From: Candidatus Helarchaeota archaeon
Lineage (GTDB): Archaea > Asgardarchaeota > Lokiarchaeia > Helarchaeales > HEL-GB-A
Reading direction: 5' to 3'
DNA: 25,384 bases
NCBI GenBank assembly: GCA_016840125.1
Contig: JAEOSY010000296.1
Location: forward strand, 1 to 25,384
Shown: positions 23,191-25,384 of the stretch, one piece after another
Layout: each line of letters begins with the position of its first letter
How positions within the stretch are numbered: position 1 is the stretch's first letter
The notes under the pieces: generated by a model
What the model was told of the DNA's origin: nothing
What the model saw: the letters and a program-made list of their open reading frames with translations, nothing else
The model's database searches: none
Program-made: the position numbers and the translations under genes

Positions 23191-24675
23191 ATGCTGACCA
23201 CGACACGCTTTCGCTTGCAGCCCTCCGAATCGCAAATTTCCCAGCTCAACGAAATTTTTGTAATCTATAATCGGATGAAGCGGAAGGGGTACAACTTACT
23301 CTTCAAGGGGGTCTCAAAGAAAGAGATCCAGCATGCTTTAATGGCAATTTGCCAGAACAACGCCTATGTCAATACCATCCTAACCGAGAATCAGACCAAA
23401 CTCGAACAGCAGAAGACGTGGCTGAAGAAGCGAAGAAATTACTTGACGCAGAAACTTAAAGTTGTGGAACAAAAAATTAAAACCAATATGGCGAAAGATC
23501 CTAAAGATCGGACCTTGCCCGGATTATACGCCAAACGTTCCTCGCTCCAGAATCGGCTGGCGCATTTGACTCTGATCCCTATTGTCTTTGGCACGAAGCC
23601 AGTGTTTCGGCAACGTATTTGGGGACGATTATCCCGTGAAGAGTTCCTCGTTCAGCGGGATGCGTCGTTTGGTTGTGTGGGTAAGGTGCAGCATGGAGTC
23701 CAAAATAATAACTTGAAGCTCCTACCCAGTGAGGAGCTGCGGATTTCCACCTTCCACAAGGCAAGCGGGCGGATTCCGAAACGAATCTGCGTACCACTCA
23801 TGTTGAAACACGACCAAAGAACGATTTTCTTACAACTACTTCAGTTGGATAAATATACCGTCATCGTGAAACGGCAAGTAGTCAAAGGGGAGGTGCGCTA
23901 CTACGCCAATGTGTCTTATGAAATTCCCGAACCTGACTTGCTATACGGGTTCCAACGTGGAGCGGTTGGACTGGATTTCAACTACAATTTCCTCGCATTG
24001 GTTCATGTGGATCAGCATGGTGAATTTTTAAGTTACCAACAAATCCCGTTTCGGAACTTGCACTCCTACCGCAAGGGTCGGCGGGACGATTATGCGAGCT
24101 TCAAGCTCGATAAAGTCATCAACTATTGCTTAACCAAAGGAAAAGGACTGGTGATTGAGGATTTGTCCTTCAATCAGACCTTCTCCTATAATAAAAAACG
24201 GAATCGTAAACTCAATCAACTCAAGACTTCGATGCTCGCCCTGCTGGAACGCAAATGCGCGCGGCATGGGATTGCAATCCGCAAGGTGCATCCCGCCTAC
24301 ACCACGATCATCGGGGCGTTGAAGTATTCCTGGTCATTGAACTTGTCAGATCACGTTTTGGCAAGTTTTGTGATAGCTCGGAGGGGTCTAGGGTTCGCGG
24401 AACCCCTTCCAGCCTGCTATAAGCGGTTACTTGCACAAGTCGGGGGCGTTCTAAAACCTCGTTTGAAACCAAGTAGTCCCTACTATCAGTGGGCGCAACT
24501 CTACGACCTCTTCAAGCATTACGGGGTAACTCCCTTCCGGTCTCCAGACCTAACGACTAGCCTCAAGAGGAATCTCTTGGTAGCTCTCACCACTGTGCTG
24601 GATGGCTTGAACCCGGCGACGGGCGTACCGCCTGATAACCTTAGGGCGGGTCTTTCCGCAGCTACTTGCGGTTAG
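23191..24675 (+). CDS. tnpB: TnpB-family RNA-guided nuclease, zinc-finger-less variant
   Basis: 494 residues from the ATG at 23191, which has GAAGGA about ten bases upstream; a TTG at 23173 is the longer option (numbers below count from it). The RuvC triad is present: D268 (AVGLDFNYN), E329 (LVIEDLSF) and D393 (LSDHVLASFVIARRGLG). The four-cysteine zinc finger that normally sits between the second and third motifs is missing: VHPAYTTIIGALKY runs straight into LSDHVLAS. That layout fits proteins annotated as 'TnpB-related' rather than classical TnpB. A ~90-residue tail after RRGLGF is unlike the short tail of canonical TnpB, and its coding sequence overlaps the hairpins at 24612-24671. It is expected to be an RNA-guided DNA nuclease that helps the element persist. 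Confidence 0.82.
   Translation: MLTTTRFRLQPSESQISQLNEIFVIYNRMKRKGYNLLFKGVSKKEIQHALMAICQNNAYVNTILTENQTKLEQQKTWLKKRRNYLTQKLKVVEQKIKTNMAKDPKDRTLPGLYAKRSSLQNRLAHLTLIPIVFGTKPVFRQRIWGRLSREEFLVQRDASFGCVGKVQHGVQNNNLKLLPSEELRISTFHKASGRIPKRICVPLMLKHDQRTIFLQLLQLDKYTVIVKRQVVKGEVRYYANVSYEIPEPDLLYGFQRGAVGLDFNYNFLALVHVDQHGEFLSYQQIPFRNLHSYRKGRRDDYASFKLDKVINYCLTKGKGLVIEDLSFNQTFSYNKKRNRKLNQLKTSMLALLERKCARHGIAIRKVHPAYTTIIGALKYSWSLNLSDHVLASFVIARRGLGFAEPLPACYKRLLAQVGGVLKPRLKPSSPYYQWAQLYDLFKHYGVTPFRSPDLTTSLKRNLLVALTTVLDGLNPATGVPPDNLRAGLSAATCG
24612..24675 (+). ncRNA. Probable omega RNA (guide RNA scaffold) at the tnpB 3' end
   Basis: Three hairpins lie end to end: CCCG-GCGA-CGGG (24612-24623, GNRA-type loop), CCGCC…GGCGG (24628-24649) and CCGCA…TGCGG (24656-24671). 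They overlap the last tnpB codons, where omega RNAs of IS605/IS607 elements lie, the guide being read from sequence past the right end. The exact 3' end and guide cannot be fixed here. The real RNA may begin further upstream. Confidence 0.5.
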
Positions 24676-24693
24676 ATGAATCAGAAGTATAGG

Positions 24694-24715
24694 AATTTTA
24701 TAGATTTTGAGAGAA
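24694..24715 (-). repeat. Imperfect inverted repeat, right
   Basis: Partner of 22892-22913 (20 of 22 bases in inverted orientation), between the tnpB stop and the resumed membrane-protein frame. Confidence 0.5.
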
Positions 24716-24741
24716 ATTTATAAATTTTTATAACTTCTTGG

Positions 24742-25011
24742 AAGGTTGGCGCCGCGATTTATGGAGCATGTTATGGACTTCTCGGAATTCTACTTATTTT
24801 ATACAAGGAGAACAAAATATTAACGATAGTCGGAGTTATTTTTCCTACAATTGGAGGACTCTTAGGGTTAAATCGGTTAATTAATATAGAAATAGCAATT
24901 CATGGGGCAATAAATTGGTTTATCGTTTGGCATATTATTGTGGATTTAATTGTCGTCCCTATTTGTATCTATTCCTACCTCCATTTACGAAGGCAAACTA
25001 TGTCAAATTAA
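24742..25011 (+). pseudogene. 3' piece of the split membrane-protein gene
   Basis: The frame reads KVGAAIYGACYGLLGILLIL and on to …HLRRQTMSN and stop, with three hydrophobic segments (GAAIYGACYGLLGILLILY, ILTIVGVIFPTIGGLLGL, FIVWHIIVDLIVVPICIYSYL). It has no start codon or ribosome site of its own. It continues the protein begun at 22764. The TnpB element lies between the two halves. Confidence 0.7.
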
Positions 25012-25176
25012 GGAATGGTATTTCCTTGGAAAACCTAATTTGATAATCTGTTAGAATGTTCATTTTTTTTCAAATAGATTTATTAACTGAAAATTTCAAA
25101 GTGCCTCTCGTGCATATCCATAATTATTATCTAACACAAATAACTCTGTGATAAAGATAATATCATAAGGGTGGGA

Positions 25177-25384
25177 ATGAGTTTGAAGAAATCTGTTAAA
25201 GTTGTTGCATTTTTTATTATTTTTGCGTTCATTACGAGTGGATTAATTGGTCAAATTAACATAAATGGAGGGGACTCAATACTTTCGCCAGAATCACAGC
25301 TAGAAAGCAGTTATACGCCGCAAGGAAACAGTTTCACCATTGATGCAAATTATAAATTTGACTGGGTCGATTCTGGGGGCAATG
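25177..25384 (+). CDS. Start of an exported protein (partial)
   Basis: The frame runs off the window. The N-terminus MSLKKSVKVVAFFIIFAF and following ITSGLIGQ is a basic start plus a ~20-residue hydrophobic stretch, that is, a Sec signal peptide or membrane anchor. After it comes a polar, Ser/Gly/Asn-rich segment (NINGGDSILSPESQLESSYT, then NSFTIDANYKFDWVDSGGN) typical of an extracellular beta-rich protein. A GGGTGG run immediately before the ATG may be the ribosome site. The function cannot be told from 69 residues. Confidence 0.65.
   Translation, partial: MSLKKSVKVVAFFIIFAFITSGLIGQININGGDSILSPESQLESSYTPQGNSFTIDANYKFDWVDSGGN

Larger units (their letters stand above)
22880..24741 (+). mobile_element. 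TnpB-only insertion element (IS200/IS605-like)
   Basis: About 1.86 kb separating the two halves of a membrane-protein gene. It carries one gene, tnpB-like, and no TnpA transposase, so movement would need TnpA in trans. The ends are estimates: the coding halves stop at 22879 and resume near 24742. A pair of imperfect inverted repeats (22892-22913 and 24694-24715, 20 of 22 bases) lies just inside both edges. No target duplication was found. The gene is visibly richer in G+C than its surroundings, which suggests acquisition. Possible recombination hairpin left of tnpB at 23080-23098. Confidence 0.65.

Noticed and set aside
22870..24745. Target-site duplication around the TnpB element
   Set aside because: No matching short repeats were found at the two breakpoints, in line with IS200/IS605 behaviour. 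The edges are not known exactly.

Overview
The window looks archaeal, most likely an anaerobe of the Asgard/Lokiarchaeia type. This is inferred from gene content, not from a marker gene: many cytosolic iron-sulfur and corrinoid-type redox proteins, a 2-hydroxyacyl-CoA dehydratase-type enzyme pair, a PIN-domain toxin with a tiny antitoxin typical of archaea, a TnpB-only insertion element, AT-rich spacers, GGTG/GAGG ribosome sites and U-tract terminators. No rRNA, tRNA or CRISPR array was seen.

Layout. (1) 1-266: the 3' end of a molybdopterin oxidoreductase. (2) 383-3749, minus strand: a methyltransferase and two 2-hydroxyacyl-CoA dehydratase-family subunits, with a decayed copy of one subunit's C-terminus downstream. 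(3) 3899-6523: a B12-type radical SAM enzyme (minus) and, divergently, an FAD oxidoreductase. (4) 6560-8128: a CHAT protease-TIR fusion, probably an immune or cell-death effector. (5) 8247-9754: a GNAT acetyltransferase, a small membrane protein and a PIN toxin/antitoxin pair bracketed by a 43-bp direct repeat. (6) 9831-11651: a membrane-protein paralogue, an unknown proline-rich protein, an 81-aa helical protein and the vestigial tail of a dehalogenase-like gene. (7) 11954-15044: an MFS transporter translationally coupled to an unusual polyferredoxin carrying SCP2-like repeats. (8) 15140-21844: a tight seven-gene operon encoding three reductive-dehalogenase/QueG-like proteins, two membrane proteins, a DUF169 protein and a winged-helix polyferredoxin. 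A winged-helix regulator is divergent from it across a perfect palindrome. (9) 22764-25011: a small membrane-protein gene split by a TnpB-only element whose 3' end folds into three hairpins. (10) 25177-end: the start of an exported protein.

How the parts may work together (inference). The large operon looks like a membrane-associated electron-transfer and reductive module. The polyferredoxin, or the one made with the MFS transporter, would pass electrons to the three double-cluster Fe-S proteins, and the multi-pass proteins would hold them at the membrane. The regulator at 21983 probably controls it through the operator at 21901-21920. The window also shows repeated duplication and decay: a second anchor locus, two C-terminal gene remnants, a duplicated gene tail beside the toxin-antitoxin pair, and one TnpB insertion plus a possible older TnpB relic.
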